The notes under the pieces are model-generated. The model was not told where the DNA came from. It ran no database searches and saw only the letters and a program-made list of their open reading frames with translations. A DNA stretch of 64,000 nucleotides, taken from Steromphala cineraria. Its lineage: Eukaryota > Mollusca > Gastropoda > Trochida > Trochidae. Each line of letters opens with the position of its first letter. The first letter of the stretch is position 1. Shown piece by piece: positions 35,205 to 45,640 of this stretch. The position numbers and the translations under genes were made by a program. The stretch covers positions 36,069,315 through 36,133,314 of the forward strand of contig OU744730.1 in the NCBI GenBank assembly GCA_916613615.1, written 5' to 3'.

Positions 35205-36405
35205 CTTGCCAATGTCTAACTGTCATGCAAAAGTCATAAACTTCTATGGTCTGTTTTTTTTATCTGCCCTTGAATTTTGCGATGGTCAACTTTGAAAAAT
35301 CACAGCAAGAATAGTTATAATGTTAGGACTGTAGAAATTACATTAAGAACTACAATGCTTCAGCTACATTGAGTATAAATTTCAGCTCTCTAGTGTATCA
35401 TCAGAGAATAAGATTTTCAAAGGTGGTAGGGGTCAGAAATGGTCAAAAATTCACTAAAAGCAAGATGGCGGCCAAACCACGTGACCATGATTTAGTTTTT
35501 TGCAGCATTTTTGATTGCGCATCTTTTAAAAAAAATTCAAGTCTCTAAGTGCGTTTTGAAAGAAAAGCCCATGTTTATTTTTCACACTCTGATTCGACCT
35601 AGACCTTTAAGTTGTCGACCGATTTTGCCCAAAAGCTTATAGTGGCTTCTCCCTAATAAGGTGCACCAGCATTCCAAATTTCACTGTCCTAGCCTCAGCT
35701 GTTTTGGCTAAAATCTGGCCACTAATTCGCTGGAATACTGCCGTGTGCAGGGTCAAAGTCCAATACACAGCCAGCTCTGTCACTGCCTGTCCCCCACAGT
35801 CCACACGACACGACAGCATTACTGCTGGCGTAATTTTAGAAACGAAACTCATTCACTTCTTGAAAACTATGTTACCTACATGTGTCTCACAGTAGACTTT
35901 TTTGCTTGAAATTTCATTGCGCTTTGTTTGGTATAACTTTTATGTCTCTACGATCATTTTGATTTTTTTACTTATGTTACGTAATTTGACACGTCCTTGA
36001 CCTTGCTAATGTCTAACTCTCATGCAAAAATCATAAAATTCTATGGTCTGGGTTTTGAGTAATCTGCCCTTGAAGTTTGCGATTTTTGGATTTTGGTCAT
36101 CTTTGAAAGGTCACAGCCAAAAAAGTATTAACGTTAGGACTTTCTAGAATGCAAATTAAGAACTACAATGCTTCAGCTACATTGAGTGTAAATTTCAGCT
36201 TTCTTGTGCAAGTATCTTCAGAGGAGAAGATTGTCAAAGGTGGGTGGGGTCGGAAATTGCCGAAAATGCACTAAAAGCAAGATGGCGGCCAAACCACGTG
36301 ACCTACAAATTTGTCATGATTTCATTTTAGCATTATTTTTTATTGCGCTTCTTTTAAAAAAAGTTTCAGGTTTCTAAGTGCATTTTGAAAAAAAATCAAT
36401 GTTAA
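35205..36405. repeat. 797-bp-period tandem repeat, about 1.5 units
   Basis: 35,205-35,592 and 36,004-36,400 align over nearly 400 bp (CTTGCCAATGTCTAACTGTC against CTTGCTAATGTCTAACTCTC, then AACTACAATGCTTCAGCTAC and others), with small indels. Each copy holds AAGATGGCGGC six bases before CACGTGAC. The 400 bp between them belongs to the first unit. Non-coding. Confidence 0.8.
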
Positions 36406-37030
36406 ATTTTCAAACTTTTTGCCCAGCTGGGCCCTTATGGCCGAATCCCTAAAAAGCCAAAAACCATTTTATTTCTATTTCCATGATACAAGTACTTTAG
36501 TACTGGCTGGCGATAATGGAGCGCCGCGTAACAATTATCGCCATCAACTCGCTGTAAGGCTTTTGAGAAGTCTTTCACATTCAATCCTTTATTTTTTTCA
36601 TCAAAGGACCTCTCCCCCTACTTTCAAATTATTACCAAAAAAAATAATTAACCAAACGAATTTAATTTTCCGAATGTCCCGAAAATTTTGGCACATGTTT
36701 AGGAAAATAAGATGGGAAATCACGTGACCTGTCAAGATATCTTATAAAATATTTAAAAATTCATACATTAACATAAAATATTAAAAAATCATACATTTAT
36801 ATAAAATTATCCTGGCTATAGTTATGATACAGAAAAACACCAATATTGTATGATGAAAATTTTTTTAGAATGATTTTCCTTGGAATAATCTTCATCAAAA
36901 CTGTCCATTTTACGACATAGTGGATACTAACCTTAATTCACTCACTGCCACGGCTTGTAAATGAAAAAAAACAATTCAGCAGATCAGATATATATGCCTT
37001 AAATAATTAAGTAAAACCTGAGATAGTTTT
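36406..37030. other. No gene seen
   Basis: A 102-codon frame at 36,419-36,727 has no recognisable motif and I do not call it a gene. Confidence 0.35.
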
Positions 37031-37540
37031 TTATGCCCCCGAATCGGAGATTCCGGGGGTATATTGTTTTTCACCTGTCCGTCTGTCCGTCTGTCCGTTT
37101 GTCCACAAAAACTTTAACCTTGGTCATAACTTTTGATTGGTCGGAGCTAGGTCTTTGATACTTGACATATGCATCCGGGGGCATTCGTGTTTCACAAACA
37201 CATCTTGTTATTCTTAAATTGTTACAGACACCTACTATTGAGGATTATAATTGACAGTTTTGGTAACCCTATGGCCCCTAAAAAGGGTTTGGTGAACCTT
37301 TGGATCCTATAACATAAAACATCAATTGAATGTTTGAGCAATTTTCATTTCTGAATTGTTTACAGGTACTGAAATCACATCGCCTATCTAGTTACGGTAA
37401 TTCTAGGATTGGTGACCCTGTGGCCCTACAAAGGGGGAAACCACATTGGCCACACCCTACAGCAAAATTGAATATGAAGCCTGATAAGCTTTTTTTCAAA
37501 ATTTCTATGTTTTGTACTCAGCATTTTTCTAAATCAGGAT
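37031..37540 (+). repeat. GTCCGTCTGTCC repeats (CCCCCGAATC head) and a related fragment
   Basis: TTTTTATG is followed by a short hairpin, CCCCCGAATC pairing with GATTCCGGGGG, then CTGTCCGTCTGTCCGTCTGTCC. At 37,205-37,540 lies a diverged stretch with GAGGATTATAATTG and CCCTATGGCCCC, related to the arrays at 62-64 kb. Non-coding. Confidence 0.75.
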
Positions 37541-37565
37541 TTGTCTGACCGATTCATCCACTTAG

Positions 37566-37905
37566 GAGCACAGTGGTGTAGTGGTTAGCATGCTGGCCTC
37601 TCACGCCAGAGACCCGGTTCGATTCCCGGTGGAGACACCAAAAATATTTGACTTGGGTCTCATCCTGTGTTGTGTCCCTGGGCAAGGCACTTCATCCACA
37701 TTGCACTCAGTCCACCCAGCTGTTTAAATGGGTACCTGAAAATTGGATGTACTGACCTATGTGGTTGTGATTAGAGCTTAGTAGCAGCTGTGAAAGTACA
37801 CTCCATCGGGGTAATAATGTAGCGCTTTGAGCATGTCTTAGGACGTGGAAAAGGCGCAATATAAGTATGCACATTATTATTATTATTACTTATTATTTTA
37901 GTAGG
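37566..37905 (+). mobile_element. tRNA-Glu-derived SINE
   Basis: The head folds like a tRNA: A box TGGTGTAGTGG at 37,574-37,584, anticodon stem CTGGC/GCCAG with loop CTCTCAC (anticodon CTC, Glu), and B box GGTTCGATTCC at 37,616-37,626. A central CCCTGGGCAAGGCACTTCAT block follows; blocks of this kind are conserved in several metazoan SINE groups. The tail GCGCTTTGAGCATG...GGCGCAATATAAGTA ends in ATT repeats and resembles the CR1/L2-like LINE tail at 18,637-18,687. The acceptor stem does not pair, so this is a retroposon, not a tRNA gene. Confidence 0.88.
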
Positions 37906-37919
37906 TTTCAGATTCTGTG

Positions 37920-38470
37920 TAATAAATTTCTATTAAAGATCCGTGAGCCACGCTTTCTTTTTTGCTTGTTTGTAATGCTCTTTCACTCAAACCCGATGGA
38001 CAGGGGCATTGTCGTCTTTAAACATATACGGTTTATCGGTGAAGAGTTGGACCTAAAACAGGTCATAAGTTATTTTCTAGAATGTCAATGTACTTGACAG
38101 CTGTTCTGTTGCCTTTGAACATATACATGTATGATGTACCCACACCGTACCAAGTGATACAACCCGACACCATCGCTGCAACCTTTTTTGTTGGCCCGGC
38201 ACACACATAAACTCTGACAATGAGCCTCATCTGCCTATCTCCACATAAAAACATTATTTTCCCAAAAATCCACCTGTGATTCATCACTGTAAATAACGTT
38301 CTTCCAATCGTGGTCAACCATACCCATCCAGACTTCATGACAAACCTTTTCTGTTAATTTCTTTACACACAGTCACATATTTTTCTTATAACAGGCCAAT
38401 AAACCAGAGAAGTACATGGTTGACAGTCACAGGGTGAACAATCTGGTCCTTTCATTATATTATATATTCA
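37920..38470 (-). pseudogene. Tc1-family transposase remnant
   Basis: On the minus strand, shifted frames give VDHDWKNVIYSDES (second catalytic region), then the frame at 38,063-38,338 reads AAMVSGCITWYGVGT and NRTAVKYIDILENNL, followed further on by FKDDNAPVHR (catalytic Asp of the DDE triad). These are the hallmark blocks of Tc1-like transposases. The N-terminal helix-turn-helix half and the protein end are missing or unreadable. Confidence 0.82.
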
Positions 38471-40571
38471 TTATATACAGGAACGGCATTAAAAACGCAA
38501 TTTGTATTTAATCTTACAGAACTTGTCATGATGATAATATTAGTAGGACCAGGGTTCAAAGAATGCCAGAATGATTCATGTGGAGTTCGAATCCAAGACC
38601 ATTTTGGGCAGCCGAAAACTGATGATCAAAACGTTAAGCAATTGCAACCATGGATCATAAAGTGCATGTTCATTAACTGCACTAAATTCCTTTACAAGCA
38701 AACACAATTTTGAAGGTCAATCAATTTGGTGACATGCTATGCATGATAAAGTGAACAGAAGAATAATGAAATGTGAATGTCACCCCAGGGCTCTCAGATT
38801 TTGTGAGTATCAGACACTTCCATGTGCATCTGTCAACCGAACAGTCAAAGTTGGTCCTTGACTTGGTACACCGCCAGTGACAGTGTTTTGTAGGACCATT
38901 TTGCCCATTTTCACACCTGAAAAAATACAGATTCCAAACAGCATATGAGACTGATTGGTCATACGCATACGTCTTGTTGCTAACGATATCTGGTGCTGAC
39001 ACAGCCAAATGGTCACTACCTCTCTGAGACTGATCAGACGGCAATTGGCTGCTAACAGAACCAACCTTGCTACCAGATCATTGCAGTTCTTCATAAACAC
39101 TGTTGATCAAGATTCAACCTCCTCTTTGCTTGGCTGGAAGACATTTGACTCCTCAGAGGTGAAAACTCATCGTATATGAATACCAATGCACACTTTAGGG
39201 AAGTAGATTGATTTGTAGATACAGGTTTCTTCCCCAATGGGAGAAAGTGGGGAGTTACCTCCCTTGAGAGAGCGTATAGGTGGCGTGTTGAATGTATTGG
39301 TCCTTGTTTACATCCGCATTCAAAGTTTTGCGATGCGAAACTATGAAATTTGACCTCGTATCTGCACTGCGTCACATCATAGAATTTTTTTTGGCAACAG
39401 TGTTTTCATCAATATTATGTATAGGTTTCTAAAAGATCAATAAACTATGTCTATGGGATTTTTTAAGGTCACTGAAATCATTAGACTAGATTGGTGTACA
39501 TGAAGGTTTATTTACGGTATATGTTTCAATCTTATTTCCTCGAATGTTCGAAATTCGTGACCCTAACCATCAAAGTTGAATTTCTCTTCAATGATTGAAT
39601 GTCAATCAAGTTTTAAGCTTTACAAAAAGATCATAACATGTTTAAATAATTGACATATTCAAATTGATATTTACACACATTTTGATAATATATATAGGCC
39701 TATAATTGGAGCTGGTACCTGGTGATTGATGCTTTATGAATAAATAAAAATATGATTCAGGTAAGTATGAGAATATATAATGTTTACCATTAATTAGCTG
39801 ATATTTGCTTATTCGTACATTTTAAGGTCTATTTCGTCTAATTTACTGCCAATTTTTAACATCATATGAGACTGTTTGATAACGGACGTCGGTTGATGCA
39901 GAAAGAATTTTTCTGGTTAATTTATCATTTCTATTTTAGAGTTTTAATATCTTTATTTAGGTTACGGGGAAAGGGACAATTCAAACAGGTTTGGCAGATA
40001 ATCTTCCAACCATTCAAATTAGACCGTTTTATGTTCATTTGTTGACAAAGTTAAGAAATAAATAGATTGATTGATAGATGATTGATAGATTATGAGCATA
40101 TTAACAAATAATGAAATGAGCATATTAACAAAGTAATCGATTATGACACTTATAGGCCGTTGTAGATTTGAAGTTCATGCATTCGCCGCTGATTTGCTTT
40201 ACTTCACACTCTAAATCATTTTGAGCGCTCTATTCTTTGTCAAATTGTTAAAACATGAACACGAACATATTGAAATTAAGTGAGAAATAATCCTGTTCTT
40301 ATCACATTCATGTTTATTTGAGAAAGTCTTCTTGAATGTCGCTTCCACAATAAAATATCCAGATAGGATTGACCTTTTTACAGTTGCACAGGAAACCATT
40401 CTTACCAGAATCTGTATCTATTTATATTAACAACACAAAGTAACAAAATATGAAAATTAGAAACGTAACATCGAAAAATTTACATAGTATAGAGCTCACT
40501 TTCAACAAGAGTCGTACCTCTGCAAACAAGAAACAACTTTTTGTTTATGCAATGATACAAACTCTCCGTTC
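38471..40571. other. No gene assigned; Cys-rich frames noted
   Basis: Minus-strand frames at 38,721-39,375 include a Cys-rich stretch after a good acceptor-like TTTTTTCAG (about 38,925-38,920), but I recognise no domain and cannot choose a frame. The rest is AT-rich. Confidence 0.3.
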
Positions 40572-40585
40572 TATATATCTATATT

Positions 40586-42723
40586 TCACAATGCGGATTC
40601 AGACCAAAATCTGGAACCATCGACGCACTTATCCAACTCACGGACAAATGTCACGATGCTCTCCATGGAAAGGCATACACAGCTGTTGTATTCCTGGATC
40701 TAGAAGGCGCATTTGATAAAGTCTGGTGGGAAGGAGTTGTTGCGAAGGCAGCCAGCATAGGCATCAAGGGACGAATGCTTAGGTGGATTAACAACTTCCC
40801 CAAAGATCGCTTCCTTAAAGTACAAATAGGAGGGGCTACTTCCTGTAAATACCAGATTAACTCAGGCACACCACAGGGTGCAGTCATCAGCCCCACTATC
40901 TTCAACATAATGATGTACGACCTTCCAAATGCAGTACCCCGAGGATGTGGACAAGTCTCCTTTGCCGATGATGGGTCAATTTTCAAGACAGACAAAAGCT
41001 TATACATCATAACAGAAGAAATCAACAAAGCACTCGACAATGTTCAAAAGTGGGCCGAGAAATGGAAGTTGACAATATCAGAAGAGAAGACTGAATACAC
41101 CATCATAACCAAGAAGAGGAAACATGCAGTTCCTCTAGAAGAGCTGAACATCCGCATCAAGGACAAGAAAATACGCTACAACAAGAACCCAAAGATTCTG
41201 GGACTGATCCTTGACCCAACTCTCAGCTGGAAAAACCACCTCGACATGCTGGTAGAAACCTGCTCGAAACGCTTGAACCTGATGAAGGTCATCGCTTCAC
41301 AAGAATGGGGTGCTGATTTCACCACCTTGCGAACAATATACATTGCCTATATCAGGAGTAAGATCAGCTAGGGAGCAGAGGTTTTGTCATCATGTGCAAA
41401 AACACACCTTGCAAAACTCAAAAAGGTTCAGAATACAGCTCTGCGCCTTATAACCGGTGCACTGAGGACAACACATGTAGAAGCCATGGAAATAGAAGCA
41501 GACATCATGCCCCTGGACCTCTACATCAACTCATGTGTCACAAGAAAGTTTGCAGCGTGTCGCTTCCTGCCAAAGAAGATGCCTGGTCACATACATCCTG
41601 CTACAAGCCCAAATAGTTTCCATGAAAGAGCAAGAACTCTCCTACATGAAATGAATCTTAAGATCCCGAAAGTGCTCAAAGAGCTTCCTGCTACTGCTGT
41701 GATAAATGTCACACCCCCATGGGATTGGAGCCCCCCAAATACAACTGAAGAACTACCAGGCAAAAGCACAAAATCAGACATTCTGGCCGCACTACTACAG
41801 TCAACCCTAGAGATGATCAACACCAAATATGTAGACTATCACAAGATCTACACGGATGGCTCCCTATCAATGGATGCAGGCATTGCAGGTGCAGCAGTTT
41901 TCTATCCTTCTGAGCAGAGAGAAACCATCATTCCGCTCCCTCCTTCATCAATCCTTGAAGCAGAACTGGTGGCCATAATTAGAGCTCTCCAGGAAATCCA
42001 AGACTGTAGTGCTGCAGATGACGAAAAAGCGAAATTTGTGATTTTGACGGACTCCAAATCATCGCTTCAGTCACTACGATCCTACCCTCCCGCAGACTAC
42101 TATCAACTCTGCCAGACAATTTCATCGGCTATCCAATCAACAAAGGCACAAATCCACCTTCAATAGATCCCCAGTCATGTGGGCATCAAGGGCAATGAAG
42201 AAGCGGATCGACTAGCCAACGTAGCAGCCTTAAGCGGCCCAGTCCAACAACGCCTACCATCTCGCCTAACCCTGTCCAACAACATCACCAAGTGCATCAG
42301 AGAACAGTGGTTACATAGATGGGCTTCATCGACAAGAGGCAGACAATACCATCAGCTCCAACCTAAACGGAACAGGTGCACATACAAGACTTTGGCAAGG
42401 AAAGAACAGGTCCAGCTAACAAGATTGAAATTCAGTCACTTCCCATGTCAGTCATATCTACACCGTTTCAACTTGGTGGATGAACCAATCTGTCAACTAT
42501 GTCAGGAACCAGACGAAACAGTAGAACACATCATTCTGAAGTGCTCGGCATTGAGCCATGTGAGAACTTTCCCACCCACGGATAGTCTATTAGCCGTGTT
42601 TCAGAACAAAAACAATGAATGGAAAGTTGTAATAAACATTATAGAAGAAAGGAAGGAAAGGATGCGTGCAAGGGCCACTGTTGTTGGAAGCACGATCTAA
42701 CAGAAGTAACAGAAGTAAGTAAG
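40586..42723 (+). mobile_element. LINE-B, 5'-truncated RNase H-bearing non-LTR element
   Basis: A 14-bp target duplication, TATATATCTATATT, lies at 40,572-40,585 and 42,724-42,737 and defines the insertion exactly. The copy begins inside RT and ends in AGAAGTAAGTAAG. Same superfamily style as LINE-A (RT, RNase H, C-terminal finger) but clearly a different family by sequence and by tail. Confidence 0.92.
40589..42700 (+). pseudogene. LINE-B reverse transcriptase and RNase H (two in-frame TAG)
   Basis: One reading frame spans 703 codons from QCGFRPKSGTIDAL to the final TAA, interrupted only by TAG at 41,369-41,371 (in the SYGAE-like thumb motif) and TAG at 42,164-42,166 (in the WIPSHVG motif of RNase H). 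Visible motifs: AVVFLDLEGAFDKVW (motif A), NSGTPQGAVISPTIFN (B), VSFADDGSIF (C, catalytic DD), ILGLILDPTLSW. RNase H follows with IYTDGSLS, ILEAELVAI, ILTDSKSSL and PSHVGIKGNEEADRLAN. The C-terminus has CQLCQEPDETVEHIILKC. No frameshift is present. Confidence 0.92.
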
Positions 42724-42737
42724 TATATATCTATATT

Positions 42738-43325
42738 ATATATTTTTCTTTATCTCCGAAAACACCCCGTCTATAAACCCGTTTTGAGCTTTGCGATGAT
42801 AAAATGAGTATTTGTAACCGTAAAAAAGTTGAAAGTAAGGCAATATTTTACAGCTAATGATTGAATATAGAAAGTTATCTAAAGTTGTATATGTATCTGT
42901 ATGTAATGAAATTACGATTTTATGTAATACAGTGGTAAGTAAGTATATAAGTCACCAACATATTTTGATTGAAAAAGTAAAAACATCTTTTGACACTTAA
43001 ACTATTTGAATAACATTTTACAGTCATGAATTTTGTTTTTGAGCAGAAAGGATGTTTGATTGCATAATTTCTACTAAAAGAAACCCATTAAAATGGCAAC
43101 TCTATTATATCTTTCGCGGAAGACTGAAAAACAAGTCACGTAGGATTCAAAGATCAACATCCAATTTATTTGTTTGATTTTTTTTCAAAATATACATTAA
43201 ATTGCATGCATTGATAAATAACTCAAGGATAGCTGCAATATTATTGCATGTAATAGTTATCATACACAAACTGTTTGAGGAATAATGTCAAAATCTAAGT
43301 ACGACCAAGTTAAAAACACCAAATT
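42738..43325. other. No gene seen
   Basis: AT-rich DNA between LINE-B and the DIRS-like element. Confidence 0.4.
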
Positions 43326-43335
43326 ATTGGCATAA

Positions 43336-43517
43336 ACTAACCTCTGGGACGAAGTTAGCCCTTCTCTTCGTTCCTCGGAACGTACCTGTAGAAGTCTAGA
43401 TTAAAAATAAAGAGAAAAAACCTAAGTCATAATTACCATTAGTGGTTACTGGTATGCACCTCCCTTCTTCTTGCTGGAGTACTCTCCCTTGTCTGAGTGA
43501 TGATGTGACATATTCTC
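43336..43517. repeat. DIRS left inverted terminal repeat
   Basis: Reverse complement of 50,355-50,526, with one 7-bp local duplication in the left copy near 43,443-43,452. The outermost part, from ATTGGCATAAAC at 43,326, is also complementary to the internal region at 50,171-50,206. Confidence 0.92.
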
Positions 43518-43744
43518 TTCTACACTTCCACTGTGTGGATGTGCCTGTCAGAAGTCTGGATTTGTGTCTTCTAATCAAGCTATCTAACTACTTTGAGATT
43601 CATTCTATGGTATGTGTTGCCGACATTGGGTCATTGTGTGACAATCGCATTCGTTTTTGTGTCTGTAAACTGTGCTTTTCTGTGAACTTGTGAAAATTTT
43701 GTGTGATCTTCGAAGTTTTTCCGCGAAGTTGTGACGTCATCATC

Positions 43745-45640
43745 ATGTCTTCTCAGCGTAAATGTGTCTCTTGCCAACATTTCATGTCTGATAAAGACCC
43801 CCATTCATTGTGTGTCCTTTGTGATAAACAACCCATTTGCTCTCCTGACACTAGATGTCTTTTGTGTCGCGATCTTGACGACGATTTTTGGGAAAAACTT
43901 TGTGAAATGCGCGTCAAGAAAGCCCGTAAAAACTCATGGTCCACGCTCAAGTTCGTCTTCTAAGGTCGACTCTTCCCGGAAGAGTTCTGCCGACTCTGTT
44001 AGCATTAAGTCCAAGTCGACTAAGCGGGCCGCCGATACCCGTGATACGAGTGTGATGGAGGGTGATACGGTCAAAAGGCAGTGTTTACCGGGTACGGGCC
44101 TGCCTTCTGACGGCCGTGGGGGCCATGTTGAAGTTTCCCTAAACCAGTCTGGCGGCTCAACGGCCACAGAGCTGGAGGGGACTTGCAATGTTGACACCGT
44201 CAACCCGCTCTGTATCCCTCCGGGGACGGTTCGGGCCGGGTGACATGTGAGTGATGGCAAGCCCGTCGACGGTACGGCTACGGTTACTGGCACGGTCCAG
44301 GACACCGTTAGCACGGCCGACACGTGTGACTCGCGCCCCGGCCTGCTATTGACAAGGCAGCGCACGGACGGCACGGACTCGACCGTGGATATGGGTCACG
44401 GCTCTACTGACAAGGTCGCCGATCAACAAAAGGGGCATGCTTGATTACATCGACGTTCATAACCCGCCGTTTATACCGGTGATCACGGATTCTGTCACGG
44501 ACGATAAGCAACCCGTTGACGTGAAACTACACTCCCATGAAGGACTTGCTATTATTCCACCGGCCGATACCACGGACGTACCCGACTTAGCACCATCTTG
44601 GTCTTTTGTTGAAAAAATTGCTTTGCTCCACAAACTTAAACCATGTACCATTCCATCTTCACTGGATGAGGAGATTGACCGTACTTTACCGGAGGAACTA
44701 GGTTCCACGGGCATACTTCCCCCCAAACGGGTACCCAGAAGATCGTTACCTCACTCTACTGTTGTGAAGACCGGCTTACAAGTTGTGAATGCTAACTTGG
44801 CCAGAGCTAAGGATGCGGGTTCTTTGCCTAAATTTCCCGTTAAACAAGCCTACCTAATCCTTGATGGAGTCCTTCCAGCCGCGGCTCCCGATGTGGACAA
44901 GGATTTCGCACGTCTTGACTCCCGTCAGAATCAGCGTTTCCTTGGAGATAGACTCTCGATCTCTCGTAAGGATATCAAAGAACTACGGTAGACTCAGCAG
45001 CTCGCAACGCCGTTGATATTTTATCTTACATTAACTGGTTTGCCGCAGGTGTTAGGCAGTTACTACCTCCAACCTTCCAGGATTACACCGGAATTAAACC
45101 TTCGACTCTGACGGTTATGAGCGCCGAGGAGGTCGCCTTAGCCCACTCCTTCCTGGATGTGATCTACCAAGCTGCAGGGGATGCCACTTTAGCTCAACTC
45201 TCTTCTGTCGCTCGTTTCACTGCTTTGGAAAGATCTCGTCTTATAGGCACCGTTAAGAACTTGCCTGCCGACGCTAAGGAGGACTTGTTTCAGCAACCCC
45301 TGAATACTGACTCCATGTTCAACGGCCAGTGTGCTCAAGCCCTAGCTTCCCAGGAGGCTCAGACCAGCCGGTCACTTAACCAGCAACTCGCCTCTGCTCT
45401 CCTTCAACAGTCAAGAAATCAACGTGGTAACCCTCGAGGCAAGAGAGGGTTCGCCCCGTCTACCGCCCGACCCCCCCCCCCCCCAACCGCTCAGCCTTCG
45501 ACTGGGCCTCCAAGCCTTACAATCACCCTCCTCCCTCTTCCTCTCAGTCTCAACCTCCCAGGGAGTTCCATCAGCAACCACCACAATCCAATTTTCGTGG
45601 CAGAGGAGGTCGTGGTTCCAAACCCTCCTACCGTCGTTGA
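43745..45640 (+). pseudogene. DIRS ORF1 (gag-like)
   Basis: The frame opens at ATG 43,745, seven bases after a TGACGTCATC site, with MSSQRKCVSCQHFMSDKDPH, LCVLC and RCLLCRDLDDDFW, a Cys-rich N-terminus common in DIRS ORF1. A frameshift near 43,930 leads to a Ser/Lys-rich stretch, then TGA at 44,241-44,243. Another frame (44,437-44,991) carries PSWSFVEKIALLHKL and LDSRQNQRFLGDRLSI. A third (from 45,117) carries SAEEVALAHSFLDVIYQAAGDATL. The RG-rich end NFRGRGGRGSKPSYRR stops at TGA 45,638-45,640. Function is presumed nucleic-acid binding and particle formation. At least four lesions. Confidence 0.82.

Noticed and set aside
36419..36727. 102-codon frame
   Set aside because: No start context, no motif, AT-rich low-complexity tail; treated as chance.
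37566..37640. Functional tRNA-Glu gene
   Set aside because: A and B boxes and anticodon arm are clear, but the acceptor stem does not pair and the SINE body follows directly.
38721..39375. Cys-rich minus-strand exons
   Set aside because: Three overlapping frames compete, none with a domain I can name; only one acceptor-like site supports splicing.
43934..44374. 146-codon minus-strand frame in DIRS ORF1
   Set aside because: Antisense shadow of the Ser/Thr-rich gag-like frame, with no motif.
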